Under the pieces are notes generated by a model. The model was not told the DNA's origin. It ran no database searches and saw only the letters and a program-made list of their open reading frames with translations. Below, one piece after another: positions 25,458 to 34,139 of a stretch of DNA of 64,000 nt; positions within the stretch are counted from its first letter, which is position 1, and each line of letters starts with the position of its first letter. The stretch comes from Streptomyces sp. XM4193 (GTDB lineage: Bacteria; Actinomycetota; Actinomycetes; Streptomycetales; Streptomycetaceae). The stretch lies in assembly GCF_023072595.1 (NCBI RefSeq), contig NZ_JALLGK010000002.1, positions 372,001 through 436,000 on the forward strand. The letters are read 5' to 3'. The position numbers were made by a program, and so were the translations under genes.

Positions 25458-26660
25458 ATGGCACAGCAGTTCATCGTGGAGGCGGACGGCGGCTCCCGGG
25501 GCAACCCGGGACCGGCCGGCTACGGCGCGGTCGTCATGGACGCCGAGACGGGTCAAGTCCTCGCCGAGCGCGCCGAGTTCATCGGCCGTGCCACGAACAA
25601 CGTGGCGGAGTACCGGGGCCTGATCGCCGGCCTCGGCGCGGCCCACGAGCTCGACCCGGAGGCGGACGTACGGGTCCGCATGGACTCCAAGCTGGTCGTC
25701 GAGCAGATGTCGGGGCGCTGGAAGATCAAGCACCCCGACATGCGTCCGCTCGCCGCCGAGGCCCAGCGGATCCACTCCTCCGGCACGGTGACGTACCAGT
25801 GGATCCCGCGCGCCGAGAACAAGCACGCCGACCAGCTCGCCAACGAGGCCATGGACGCCGGCAAACGCGGCGAGCAGTGGCAACCCTCCAGCTCCACCGC
25901 CGAGTTGAAGGCCGCCGACGCGAAGGCTGCGGGCGCCGCGTCCGCGAGCGCGGCAGCGGCCGGCGCCGCGGCGGAGGCAGCGGAGAGCGCGTCCACCGCC
26001 CTCGCCCCGCCGTCGGCCGGTTGGGGCGCCGATCTCGGCACCCCGACCACCTTCGTCCTGCTCCGCCACGGCGAGACCGCGCTGACCCCGCACAAGCGCT
26101 TCTCCGGCAGCGGCGGCAGCGATCCGGAGCTGTCGGAGGCAGGGCTGCGCCAGGCCCGTTCCGTCGCCGCCTCGCTCGCCGCCCGCGGCACCGTCCAGGC
26201 GATCGTCAGCTCGCCGCTGCGCCGTTGCGCGCAGACCGCCGACGCCGTGGCGGAGCGCCTGGGACTCTCGGTGCGCACCGAACACGACCTGCGGGAAACG
26301 GACTTCGGCGACTGGGAGGGCCTGACCTTCGCCGAGGTGAAGGACCGGTACCCGGACGATCTCGACGCCTGGCTCGCGGACCCGAAGGCCGCACCCACCG
26401 GCGGCGGCGAGTCCTTCGCGGAGGTCGCCGCCCGTACGGCCGTCGCCCGCGACAAGGTGCTCGCCCGATACGCGGGCCGTACGGTCCTCCTGGTCACCCA
26501 CGTCACCCCGATCAAGACCCTGGTCCGGCTCGCCCTCGGCGCGCCGCCCGAGGCGCTGTTCCGGATGGAGCTGTCGGCGGCCTCACTGTCCGCCGTCGCC
26601 TACTACTCCGACGGCAACGCCTCGCTGCGCCTCCTCAACGACACCGCACACCTGCGCTGA
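25458..26660 (+). CDS. Bifunctional RNase HI / acid phosphatase (CobC-like)
   Basis: A 400-residue two-domain enzyme. Residues 1-140 are RNase HI (FIVEADGGSRGNPGPAGYG with catalytic Asp, NNVAEYRGLI with Glu, VRMDSKLVVEQ with Asp, ENKHADQLANEA). An Ala-rich linker follows. Residues about 195-400 are a histidine phosphatase: FVLLRHGETAL (phospho-His), SPLRRCAQTA, ETDFGDWEGLTF and VLLVTHVTPIK (second His). The fusion corresponds to Streptomyces SCO2299 and mycobacterial Rv2228c, in which RNase H and phosphatase activities have been described; the C-terminal domain resembles alpha-ribazole phosphatase CobC of cobalamin synthesis. ATG 25458 follows GGGGAG. Confidence 0.92.
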   Translation: MAQQFIVEADGGSRGNPGPAGYGAVVMDAETGQVLAERAEFIGRATNNVAEYRGLIAGLGAAHELDPEADVRVRMDSKLVVEQMSGRWKIKHPDMRPLAAEAQRIHSSGTVTYQWIPRAENKHADQLANEAMDAGKRGEQWQPSSSTAELKAADAKAAGAASASAAAAGAAAEAAESASTALAPPSAGWGADLGTPTTFVLLRHGETALTPHKRFSGSGGSDPELSEAGLRQARSVAASLAARGTVQAIVSSPLRRCAQTADAVAERLGLSVRTEHDLRETDFGDWEGLTFAEVKDRYPDDLDAWLADPKAAPTGGGESFAEVAARTAVARDKVLARYAGRTVLLVTHVTPIKTLVRLALGAPPEALFRMELSAASLSAVAYYSDGNASLRLLNDTAHLR

Positions 26661-26711
26661 CGGACCGGCGGCAGGACCGCTGACGCCGCCCGCCGAAGGG
26701 GGCGCGGCGGC

Positions 26712-27668
26712 TCAACGGCCCCCGGGATCAGGGCCGTTGCCGTCCGTCCCGTCGGGTCGCGGTCGGCCCTCCGCGCCGGAGGGGCCGGCGGGCGGGCCGG
26801 TCTCGTCGCGGTGGTCCCGTTCGTGGGGGCCGTCGCTGCCGTCTCCATCGCCGGCGGCTCTGTCGTGGAGTTCTCCGTTGCCGGCGGCTCTGTCGTTGTG
26901 CTCGCCGGGCCGGTCCGACTGCGGCTCCGACTGTCGGTCCGCGGGGTTCCGGCCTGCGGGGCCGGGGTCCGGCCCCTCGCGACGCAGGGCGTCGAAGTGG
27001 GCCTCCAGCTTGCGCCGGGCTCGCAGGCGCCACAGGAGCAGCCCGCCGACGGCCAGCACTGCGGCCGCTCCGCCGGCCAGATACCAGGGGGTGCGGTCCG
27101 GCTCGACCTTGGCCGACACCGTGACGAGATCGAGCTTCGCCGACTCGTCCTCCCAGTTGCGGTTGTAGGCGAACTCGTCGTCCGTGCCGAAGATCTCGTT
27201 GTTGCGCCGGAAGTCGTCCATGCCCTCCCGGTAGACCTCCCCCCGTGCATCGACGAGGAGAGGGCGCTCGCCCTTGTTCTGTACGACGCCCAGCACCTCG
27301 GAGCTCAGCGCGTCGTCGTCGCGACGCTCGACGAGGAGCCTAATTGCGGAGAACTCGGCCCGCGGCTCCGCCACTTCGCTCATGGCGTCCCGCTGCGGCT
27401 TGGTGAGCTCCGCCGCCGTGGGCCCGCGCCCGGCGTCGGTCACCCGTTCCGCCGGGACCACCGCCGCGGTCGGGCTCACCTTGGCTGCACCCGCCGGTAC
27501 CCCGCCCGCCGACACCGCGCCCGCCGACACCGCGCCCGCCGGCGACGTGCCTGCCGGCGACGTGCCTGCGCCGAGAGCGAGGGCGCCCAGCAGCGCCACC
27601 GCGGCTGTGCGCACCGCGGGGGCATGGAGACGGCCCCGGCGCACCGACGCGGAAGTGTTCACGGTCAT
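26712..27668 (-). CDS. Secreted single-pass membrane protein, unknown
   Basis: A 318-residue protein I do not recognise. A signal peptide (residues 1-37) is followed by an Ala/Gly/Pro/Ser repeat (SPAGTSPAGAVSAGAVSAGG), encoded by tandem DNA repeats near 27500-27560. Then comes a conserved extracellular region (LVERRDDDALSSEVLGVVQN, FRRNNEIFGTDDEFAYNRNWED), a transmembrane helix (WYLAGGAAAVLAVGGLLLW, about residue 198) and a long Gly/Asp/Arg-rich cytoplasmic tail with repeated DRAAG units. ATG 27668 follows GGAAGGG. Converges with the RNase H gene. The domain order suggests a surface sensor or anchor, without more evidence. Confidence 0.65.
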   Translation of the reverse strand: MTVNTSASVRRGRLHAPAVRTAAVALLGALALGAGTSPAGTSPAGAVSAGAVSAGGVPAGAAKVSPTAAVVPAERVTDAGRGPTAAELTKPQRDAMSEVAEPRAEFSAIRLLVERRDDDALSSEVLGVVQNKGERPLLVDARGEVYREGMDDFRRNNEIFGTDDEFAYNRNWEDESAKLDLVTVSAKVEPDRTPWYLAGGAAAVLAVGGLLLWRLRARRKLEAHFDALRREGPDPGPAGRNPADRQSEPQSDRPGEHNDRAAGNGELHDRAAGDGDGSDGPHERDHRDETGPPAGPSGAEGRPRPDGTDGNGPDPGGR

Positions 27669-27855
27669 CGGACGCCCTTCCACGACACACAAGTGACCCC
27701 CGGAGCCTACGGATCCCGGATACCCCGAGGCGACCCCGCGCCAGGTGATTCGCCCCGAATCCGGTCTGCGCCACTGCTCCGCCGGCCCGCCTCCCTCCCT
27801 TGCGGCTGTACGCATCGGACGCCGTTCCCGGATCTGGGAGAGCCCCGGGGCGGAC

Positions 27856-28266
27856 TCAGGAAGGGATCGGCAGCGCCGACAGCACGTACCCCACCCGCAA
27901 TCCGCGCGACCTGCGATCGGACGGCGAGAGCGTGTCGCCGACCGTTGAGCAGAGAGCGATGGGCTCACCGGCGGTCAGTGTCGTCAACAGGCTCTGGTCG
28001 ACGTGGAGTTCGATCTCGTGCGGCAGAGCGGAGAGAGGCTCCCGGGCGACGGCGGCGAGGGTCTGTGTGAACGCCTCGTCGGGTTGGCCGAGCGAGCGGG
28101 ACACCCGTGCGGCTTGTTCGCGCAGCCAGCGCACGGCGAGTCTCGGCGTCGGCCGGACCTCACGGGCGAGCAGCCAGGAGGTGCCCAATTCGGGTGCGCA
28201 GGCGACGAGTTCGCAGCGGTAGCCGTAGGTGCGGAGGCGCCCGTCGTGCCGGTACGCGGAAGTCAT
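27856..28266 (-). CDS. Hypothetical protein of the XRE/DUF397 locus
   Basis: A 136-residue cytosolic protein without recognisable motifs. It is moderately basic in the N-terminal half (RLAVRWLREQAARVSRSLG). It starts with an ATG that overlaps the stop of the 66-residue gene upstream (ATGA), so the two are one transcription unit divergent from the XRE-DUF397 genes. The position suggests a role in the same regulatory module. Function unknown. Confidence 0.6.
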   Translation of the reverse strand: MTSAYRHDGRLRTYGYRCELVACAPELGTSWLLAREVRPTPRLAVRWLREQAARVSRSLGQPDEAFTQTLAAVAREPLSALPHEIELHVDQSLLTTLTAGEPIALCSTVGDTLSPSDRRSRGLRVGYVLSALPIPS

Positions 28267-28463
28267 CGCGCACGTCCGCGCAGATGGGCTCGGATCTCGG
28301 CGGAAAGCAGCGCGCAGCGGTGACGCAGTTCCGCCAGGCTCAACGGCTCCACCCCGCCGACCTCCTTGATCTGCCACTGCGCCCGGCTCTCCACGCCTTC
28401 GCCACCGTCCTGGCCCGGCTGCGCCTCCGCTCCGCCGACCTCTGCCGCGTCCGGTTCTTCCAT
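28263..28463 (-). CDS. Small hypothetical protein (66 aa)
   Basis: A small protein rich in Glu, Ala and Gly in its first half, then helical (LSLAELRHRCALLSAEIRAHL). I start at ATG 28463 because a GAGAGG precedes it; a longer frame from 28544 has no Shine-Dalgarno. Short helical proteins of this kind often sit beside XRE/DUF397 pairs in Streptomyces. It is translationally coupled to the 136-residue gene. Function unknown. Confidence 0.5.
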   Translation of the reverse strand: MEEPDAAEVGGAEAQPGQDGGEGVESRAQWQIKEVGGVEPLSLAELRHRCALLSAEIRAHLRGRAR

Positions 28464-28636
28464 GGCGCCGTCCTCTCGTCGTCGGCCCGCACCGGAGCCG
28501 GGCTCAGCACCCTCTGTGCTCGAACCGCTACCTAGAGAACGCAACTGCCCCTAGAATGGCGACACTTCAGTTGTTTTACTCAAGGGGGACATGTCATGGG
28601 AAACGCCCTGTGAGGAAAGAGGGGGAGGTCGTCCCG

Positions 28637-29470
28637 ATGGGGGAAGAGACCGGGCCGGAGGACTTCAGTCCTCGTCTCACTCCGCTTCAACGATTCGGAG
28701 CGGACGTCAGGCGAGTGCGGCTGGGTCGGAAGCTGAAGCAGAAGCAGCTCGGCAGGGCCATCGGCTACTCGGAGTCGTACGTCAGCCAGATCGAGAGCGG
28801 GAAACTCCCGCCCAGTACGAAGTTCGCGGTCGGATGCGACCGGGTCTTCGGTACGAACGGCCTGTTCGGCGGGTTGCTGGACCGTCTGACGGAGAGCGAT
28901 CACCCGCTCAACTTCACGCCCTACCTGGCACTCGAACCCAGAGCGAGCGAGATCCTGGGTTTCTCCACCACAACGATCATGGGCCTGTGTCAGACCGAGG
29001 AGTACGCGTACGCGATCTTTCGAGCCGGTCATCCGAGCGAGCCGGAAGAGGTGATCCAGGGCAAGACCGTTTCTCGAATGGATCGGCGCAGGATCCTCGA
29101 TGGTGCTGGGCCGCCGCACCTCTGGGCGGTGCTGCATGAGGCATGTCTGCGCACGCTCGTGGGCGGGCGATCCGTGATGACGGCACAGCTTCAGCACCTG
29201 CTGTCTCTCGCGGACCGACCAGGCGTCGATATCCAGGTCATGCCCTTCGAAGCTGGGGCGGACGGTGCCCACAGCGTGGCGTTCACACTCCTGAGGTTCT
29301 CCGATCTTCCCGCTGTCCTCTACTCCGAAGACCCGCGCGGGGGGCGGCTGTTCGACCATCCAGCTGGTGTCAGCAACGCTCAGCGCGGCTACGATCGATT
29401 GCGGGCGAACGCGTTGTCGACCGAACGTTCTCGCAGTTTTATAGGCGCAATCCTGAAGGAGTACCTATGA
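28637..29470 (+). CDS. XRE-family regulator with DUF5753 domain
   Basis: A 277-residue regulator. The helix-turn-helix is at residues about 20-70 (FGADVRRVRLGRKLKQKQLG, YSESYVSQIESGKLPPS). The rest is DUF5753, which contains LQTEEYA-like LCQTEEYAYAIFRAG and HEACLRTLVGG segments. Such regulators pair with DUF397 proteins (WhiJ/Scr1-Scr2-like systems) and affect sporulation and antibiotic production in Streptomyces. ATG 28637 has GGGGGAGG upstream. A TAGAAT at 28552 may be its -10 element. The stop overlaps the first DUF397 gene (ATGA). GC content here is lower than around it, suggesting an accessory locus. Confidence 0.85.
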   Translation: MGEETGPEDFSPRLTPLQRFGADVRRVRLGRKLKQKQLGRAIGYSESYVSQIESGKLPPSTKFAVGCDRVFGTNGLFGGLLDRLTESDHPLNFTPYLALEPRASEILGFSTTTIMGLCQTEEYAYAIFRAGHPSEPEEVIQGKTVSRMDRRRILDGAGPPHLWAVLHEACLRTLVGGRSVMTAQLQHLLSLADRPGVDIQVMPFEAGADGAHSVAFTLLRFSDLPAVLYSEDPRGGRLFDHPAGVSNAQRGYDRLRANALSTERSRSFIGAILKEYL

Positions 29471-29679
29471 GCGCCAATCGAGGCCCGGTTTCCGAGTGGT
29501 GGAAGTCCTCCCACAGCACCTCGGCGGGCGGCGAGTGCCTGGAGTGGGCTCCGGCGCTTGCTCGTGGAGCCAGCTCTGTTGCTGTCCGTGACAGCAAGCA
29601 CGTTGATGGTCCGGTGTTGAGGTTTTCGCAGGATGAATGGGTCGGGTTCGTCTGTGCGTTGAAGAACGACGTGCTCTGA
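29467..29679 (+). CDS. DUF397 protein, copy 1
   Basis: A 70-residue protein with the DUF397 signature: WWKSSHSTSAGGECLEW, VAVRDSKHVDGPVLRF and WVGFVCALK. Members are the small partners of XRE/DUF5753 regulators; in Scr2-like pairs the small protein modulates the regulator. Its ATG overlaps the regulator's stop and has AAGGAG upstream, so the pair is translationally coupled. Confidence 0.88.
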   Translation: MSANRGPVSEWWKSSHSTSAGGECLEWAPALARGASSVAVRDSKHVDGPVLRFSQDEWVGFVCALKNDVL

Positions 29680-29790
29680 CGCGCTTCGTTGTGTCTCTGT
29701 GTCGGCCCGGGCCGCTTGGTGCTTGTGGTGGGGTGGGTCGATGGCTTGGGTTTGCACGTCGGTTCTCTCCGTGTTGCTGAAGGAGCGTCC

Positions 29791-30006
29791 ATGAACGCAG
29801 ACGAACACGCATCACTGGGCGAGTGGATCAAGTCGTCCCACAGCACTTCCGAAGGCGGTCAATGCCTGGAGTGGTATCCGGCGCATGCCGGTGGGTGTGG
29901 CCCTGTTGCCGTCCGTGACAGCAAACGTGCCGATGGCCCGGTGTTGAGGATTCCGCGCAGCGGATGGACCGGCTTCGTCTCCGCGTTGAAGAACGACGCG
30001 TTCTGA
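29791..30006 (+). CDS. DUF397 protein, copy 2
   Basis: A 71-residue protein closely similar to its neighbour (SSHSTSEGGQCLEWYP, VAVRDSKRADGPVLRI, WTGFVSALKND), so it is a recent tandem duplicate. It has its own AAGGAG Shine-Dalgarno and is separated from copy 1 by 111 bases that repeat parts of the DUF397 context. Two DUF397 partners for one regulator might give it two inputs. Confidence 0.87.
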   Translation: MNADEHASLGEWIKSSHSTSEGGQCLEWYPAHAGGCGPVAVRDSKRADGPVLRIPRSGWTGFVSALKNDAF

Positions 30007-30168
30007 ACGGCTTTGCTCAGCCGCTCGATTCCGCCAATTTCCGTTGGACGGAAGGGCGTCACCGTGTTCTGAAGTGTCGCGTTCCATCGGACGGGGTGAG
30101 GGATCGTGGGCCCGGACCGGACGAAAACCGGGCGCGCCCGGGCTGCCTCGGGCGCCACAATCGGGACC

Positions 30169-31068
30169 ATGGACCACGGAGTGAGGGAACCGGTTCGGCG
30201 AGGCCGGGCCCGGCTTCCGGACGGACGACATCTGGGCTGGTCGGAGTGGGGACCGGCCGACGGCACCGCGGTCCTGCTCTGCCCGGGGGCCGCGACCAGT
30301 GGACGACTCGGCTTCGGTGGCGGGCTCGTCGACGCTGCCGGGATTCGTCTGATCGGCCTCGACAGGCCCGGCCTCGGCGCATCGGACCCGGACTCCGGTC
30401 GTTCCCTGGACAGTTGGGCCGGGGACGTCCGCTGCCTGATCCGGGAACTCGGGCTCGGCCTGCCCTCTGTCGTGGGGTTCTCGCAGGGGGCGCCGTTCGC
30501 TCTCGCACTTGCGGCGCACGGCCTGGTGAACGCGGTGGCCGTGGTGTCCGGCAGTGACGAACTCGCCCACCCGCGATTCGCAGGCTCGCTGACTCCGGAG
30601 GTGGCGCGGATGGTCGAGGCGGTGTCCGATGACCCGCAGTCGGCCGAGTCCGACTTCGCGGCCTTCGGGAGTCTCGACTCCCTTTGGGAGGTGATCAGCA
30701 CCACCAGCGCCGAGGTGGATCGCGCGGTGTACACCGAGCCCGCCTTCCGGGTCGCCTTTCGGCGTGCGATGGAGGAGGCGTTCGCGCAAGGCCCCTCGGG
30801 CTACGCCCGTGACACGGTCCTCGCGATGGGCAGATGGCCGTTCGACCTCAGCGGGATCACGGTGCCGGTCGACCTCTGGTACGGCGGTTCGGACACCAGC
30901 CCGGTTCACTCCCCGGACCACGGCGCATCGCTCGCCCGCAGCATTCCCTCGGCGGCCCGCCATCTGCTGCCGGAGGCCGGGGGTGCCCTGCTCTGGACGC
31001 ACTCGGACGTTGTGCTGACCACTCTGCTGGAACGTGCACCGGGGACGTCACGTGCGCCGCGGACGTGA
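30169..31068 (+). CDS. Alpha/beta hydrolase
   Basis: A 299-residue hydrolase. The oxyanion-hole region is VLLCPGAATSGRLG, the nucleophile elbow is VVGFSQGAPFAL (Ser near residue 106), an acid lies in the region around DLWYGGSDTSP, and the catalytic His is in ALLWTHSDVV near the C-terminus. Probably cytosolic, acting on an ester, lactone or similar. It sits downstream of the DUF397 genes but 162 bases away, so operon membership is unclear. The stop codon is within an inverted repeat that looks like a terminator. Confidence 0.83.
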   Translation: MDHGVREPVRRGRARLPDGRHLGWSEWGPADGTAVLLCPGAATSGRLGFGGGLVDAAGIRLIGLDRPGLGASDPDSGRSLDSWAGDVRCLIRELGLGLPSVVGFSQGAPFALALAAHGLVNAVAVVSGSDELAHPRFAGSLTPEVARMVEAVSDDPQSAESDFAAFGSLDSLWEVISTTSAEVDRAVYTEPAFRVAFRRAMEEAFAQGPSGYARDTVLAMGRWPFDLSGITVPVDLWYGGSDTSPVHSPDHGASLARSIPSAARHLLPEAGGALLWTHSDVVLTTLLERAPGTSRAPRT

Positions 31069-31077
31069 CGTCTCCCC
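31041..31077 (+). terminator. Hairpin over the hydrolase stop codon
   Basis: Arms GGGGACGTCACGT (31041-31053) and ACGTGACGTCTCCCC (31063-31077) pair with a two-base bulge around a 9-base loop. The TGA at 31066-31068 lies in the right arm. Likely terminator of the hydrolase gene. Confidence 0.55.
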
Positions 31078-31382
31078 CTCCATGTGCCCACGTGTGCCAG
31101 GGACTTGGGCCCTTCTGCGACTCCGTTCCCACCCCGCACCGACCCACCCCGCCCCGACCGGCCCCCTGAACGGGCCCGCTGCCCAGCGGCAACCGTGCGG
31201 AGGTGGCGGCACGACCCGGGCGCGAGTGGCCGGATTCGTGTGCGCCGCGGTGGCAGGCCGCGTCCGCGGGCGCAGTATGGGGCTGCTGACCGGCAAGGGC
31301 GCCGGCCGTCCGAGCTGCCGGCGCCGCCGAACCCCTGTGGTCGCGTTCGCCGGTTCACCCACTCCGGTTAAGGGATCACGCC
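31078..31382. other. Intergenic region without visible gene
   Basis: About 305 bases between the two hydrolase genes. Pyrimidine-rich in its first half (CCCAC/CCGACC tracts). It should contain the promoter of the epoxide hydrolase gene. I see no coding frame with normal codon use. Confidence 0.5.
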
Positions 31383-32627
31383 ATGAACGTCCCGGCTGCG
31401 CCGCACCCGTTTCCGCTGGAACCCACTCCGATCCATGTGCCCGAGGAGGCGCTCGAGGATCTGCGCGCCCGTCTCGCGCTGACCCGGCCACCACTGGACG
31501 AGGGCAACGAGGACTGGTCGTACGGCGTGCCCGCCTCGTACCTGGGCGAGTTGGTCGCCCACTGGCGCGACGGCTACGACTGGCGCGCGGCGGAGGCGGC
31601 GATCAACGCCCACGAGCACTACCGGGTGGAGGTCGGCGGAGTCCCGCTGCACTTCATGCGCAGGGCGGGCCGCGGGCCGCGTCCGATCCCGCTGATCCTC
31701 ACGCACGGTTGGCCGTGGACGTTCTGGCACTGGTCGAAGGTGGTCGATCCGCTCGCCGATCCGGCCGCGTTCGGCGGCGATCCGGCCGACGCGTTCGACG
31801 TGATCGTGCCCTCGCTGCCCGGCTTCGGTTTCCCCGGCCCGCTCACCGGCTTTCCGGACGTCAACTTCTGGAAGGTCGCCGACCTCTGGCACACCCTGAT
31901 GACCGAGACGCTGGGGTACGCGCGGTACGCGGCCGGGGGCTGCGACATCGGCGGGATCGTCACCAGCCAGCTCGGCCACAAGTACGCCGACGAGCTGTAC
32001 GGCGTCCACATCGGTTCCGGCCTGCCGCTCGACTTCTTCAACGGGCCGCGCGCCTGGGACTTCGCGCGCAACCGTCCGCTCACCGACGACCAGCCCGCCG
32101 AGGTGCGCGCCCGCATCGTCGAGATGGACCGCCGCTCGGCCTCCCATCTCGCGGTGCACATGCTCGACGGGGCCTCGCTCGCCCACGGCCTCAGCGATTC
32201 GCCCGCCGGGCTTCTCGCCTGGCTGCTGGAGCGCTGGAACGCCTGGAGCGACAACGGCGGAGACGTCGAGAACGTCTTCAGCAAGGACGACCTCCTCACC
32301 CACGCCACCATCTACTGGGTCAACAACTCCATTGCCACCTCGATGCGTTACTACGCCAACGCCAACCGGTTCCCCTGGACGCCGTCCCACGACCGCACCC
32401 CCGTGGTGCAGGCGCCGGTCGGTCTGACCTTCGTCGGCTACGAGAACCCGCCCGGTGTCCACAGCGCGGAGGAACGGGTCCGCGCGTTCGAGAACGGCCC
32501 GCAGGGAGCCTGGTTCCACCACGTCAACGTCAACGCCCATGACCACGGCGGCCACTTCATCCCCTGGGAGAACCCGGACGCCTGGGTGGACGACCTGCGC
32601 CGCACCTTCCGCGGCCGACGGCCCTGA
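31383..32627 (+). CDS. Epoxide hydrolase (EHN-type alpha/beta hydrolase)
   Basis: A 414-residue enzyme that should open epoxides to diols. An N-terminal EHN domain (PFPLEPTPIHVPEEALEDLRARL) wraps the hydrolase fold. The oxyanion motif is HGWPWTFWHW (residues about 103-112), the nucleophile Asp is in GGCDIGGIVTSQLG near 184, and the catalytic His is in NAHDHGGHFIPWENP near the end. Lid tyrosines are present in TIYWVNNSIATSMRYY. AAGGGA precedes ATG 31383. No pathway neighbours are visible; it faces a LysR regulator that may or may not control it. Confidence 0.88.
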   Translation: MNVPAAPHPFPLEPTPIHVPEEALEDLRARLALTRPPLDEGNEDWSYGVPASYLGELVAHWRDGYDWRAAEAAINAHEHYRVEVGGVPLHFMRRAGRGPRPIPLILTHGWPWTFWHWSKVVDPLADPAAFGGDPADAFDVIVPSLPGFGFPGPLTGFPDVNFWKVADLWHTLMTETLGYARYAAGGCDIGGIVTSQLGHKYADELYGVHIGSGLPLDFFNGPRAWDFARNRPLTDDQPAEVRARIVEMDRRSASHLAVHMLDGASLAHGLSDSPAGLLAWLLERWNAWSDNGGDVENVFSKDDLLTHATIYWVNNSIATSMRYYANANRFPWTPSHDRTPVVQAPVGLTFVGYENPPGVHSAEERVRAFENGPQGAWFHHVNVNAHDHGGHFIPWENPDAWVDDLRRTFRGRRP

Positions 32628-32680
32628 GCGCTGCCGCGCGGCCGGCGGAGCCGCCCGACGGCGCCCTCCGCCGGTCCGGG

Positions 32681-32773
32681 CGGCCGGATGCGCGCCACGA
32701 CCGGCCGACGCGCGCCGCGACCGGCCGGATGCCTGCCGCGACCGGCCGGATGCGCGCCGCGACCGGCCGGATG
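32681..32773. repeat. 21-bp tandem repeat, about 4.4 copies
   Basis: Units CGCGCCGCGACCGGCCGGATG at 32711, 32732 and 32753 (one with two changes), a 20-bp variant at 32691, and a partial unit at 32681. They fill the gap between two converging genes. Low conservation pressure is expected there; the copies probably arose by slippage. Confidence 0.8.
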
Positions 32774-32813
32774 CGCCCGAACTCCACGCAGCACGCCACC
32801 GGTTGACGCCGGT

Positions 32814-33860
32814 TCAGGAGTCCTCGGCCGCTGCGTCGAGCACGTCCTGGAGGGCGGTGGCGAGTGCGGCGATCGGCGGCCAGCTCCACTGTCCGGTGCG
32901 CACCACGAGGAAGCTGCGACGGCTGCCGGCCAGTGGGTCCAGCCGCCGATAGCGCACGTCCTCCTGGTCGGCGAGGCGGCCGGCCTCGGCCAGAACGGCG
33001 ACGCCCAGACCTGCGCCGACCAGACGGTTGACCAGCCTGAGGCTGTCCACCCGGTGGGCGATGTGCGGTTCGAAGCCGGCCAACGCACAGGCCCGACGCA
33101 CCAGTTCGTCGTCGTCCGAACCGCGCGAGTTGGTGATCCAGCCGGCCTCGGCGTACGCGTTCAGCTCCCCGAAGGGGGCCGGGGCGGCGCTGTCACCGGC
33201 AGGCACCACCAGATACAGCGGCTGCTCCTCCAACCGCCGCACGCTCAGGTCCGGCGGCACGGTGCGCGGTACGAGGCTGTAGTCGTAGATCAGCGCCAAC
33301 TCCACCTCGCCCGCGCGCAGCAGCTCGACCGACTGCTCCGGCTCGTGCTCGTGCACCTCCACCCGCACGCCCGGGTGACGTTCCCGCAGGCGCCGGATCG
33401 CGGGGAGCAGCAGGGGCTCCACCGCCGTGACGAAGCCGGCGACCCGTACCCGTCCCACCGGTTCGCTCTCGCCGCGCAGCTCCGCACGGGCCTCCTCGAC
33501 CGCCGCCAGGATCGTCACCGCATGCTCCACCAGCCGCTCCCCGGCAGGCGTCAACCGCACCCGCCTGCCCACCGGGGCGAGCAGTTTCGCGCCGACCTCC
33601 TGCTCCAGCACGGCCAGATGCTTGGAGACGGCCGAAGTGCCGTAACCGGTGGCCGCCGCGACCTCCGCCATGGTGCCCAGCCGCCTCAGCTCCACCAGCA
33701 GCCGCAGCCGCCCCAGGTCCGGCAGTTCGCGGCGCCCGTGAGGAAACGCGCCGTGCAGTGCCGCCCGCTCACCCTCCGGGATCTCCGGGGAATTTGGGTC
33801 CCCCGAGTCCTGCGGAGGGGAGGTCGGTTCGGCGTCTAAGGGGAGGGGATGGTGGTCCAT
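32814..33860 (-). CDS. LysR-family transcriptional regulator
   Basis: A 348-residue regulator. After an unusual 40-residue Pro/Asp/Ser-rich N-terminal extension, the winged helix-turn-helix is DLGRLRLLVELRRLGTMAEVAAATGYGTSAVSKHLAVLEQ. The effector domain starts at VGRVRVAGFVTAVEPLLLPAIRRL. ATG 33860 has GGAGGACGATGGAGCT upstream; a later start near the HTH is possible if the extension is not translated. It does not sit directly divergent to a clear target; the nearest divergent-upstream genes are an orphan 113-residue gene and an EamA exporter. Ligand unknown. Confidence 0.85.
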   Translation of the reverse strand: MDHHPLPLDAEPTSPPQDSGDPNSPEIPEGERAALHGAFPHGRRELPDLGRLRLLVELRRLGTMAEVAAATGYGTSAVSKHLAVLEQEVGAKLLAPVGRRVRLTPAGERLVEHAVTILAAVEEARAELRGESEPVGRVRVAGFVTAVEPLLLPAIRRLRERHPGVRVEVHEHEPEQSVELLRAGEVELALIYDYSLVPRTVPPDLSVRRLEEQPLYLVVPAGDSAAPAPFGELNAYAEAGWITNSRGSDDDELVRRACALAGFEPHIAHRVDSLRLVNRLVGAGLGVAVLAEAGRLADQEDVRYRRLDPLAGSRRSFLVVRTGQWSWPPIAALATALQDVLDAAAEDS

Positions 33861-34139
33861 AGCTCCATCGTCCTCCTGCGTCCTCGGTGTACCTATTCTG
33901 CGGGACGGAGTGGGAGAGAGAGGAGGGGTGAACGAACCCGGCAGGCCGTGGAAAGGAAGATTTGTCCGACAGGGCACCGCCGGGCGAACCGGCTGCGGGG
34001 AAGTGCGGTGGGATCGCAATTCAGTGGCTCGGTCGGAGGCCGAGCCATGCTTGTGCAACCCGGCCCGACGTTCCCTCGACCGTGGGGCTGCGGATCCAGC
34101 CGTGGCCGACGATCCACCCTGACTCGGGACGAAAGAGAT

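Noticed and set aside
32681..32773. CRISPR-like 21-bp repeats
   Set aside because: Copies are directly adjacent with no spacer.
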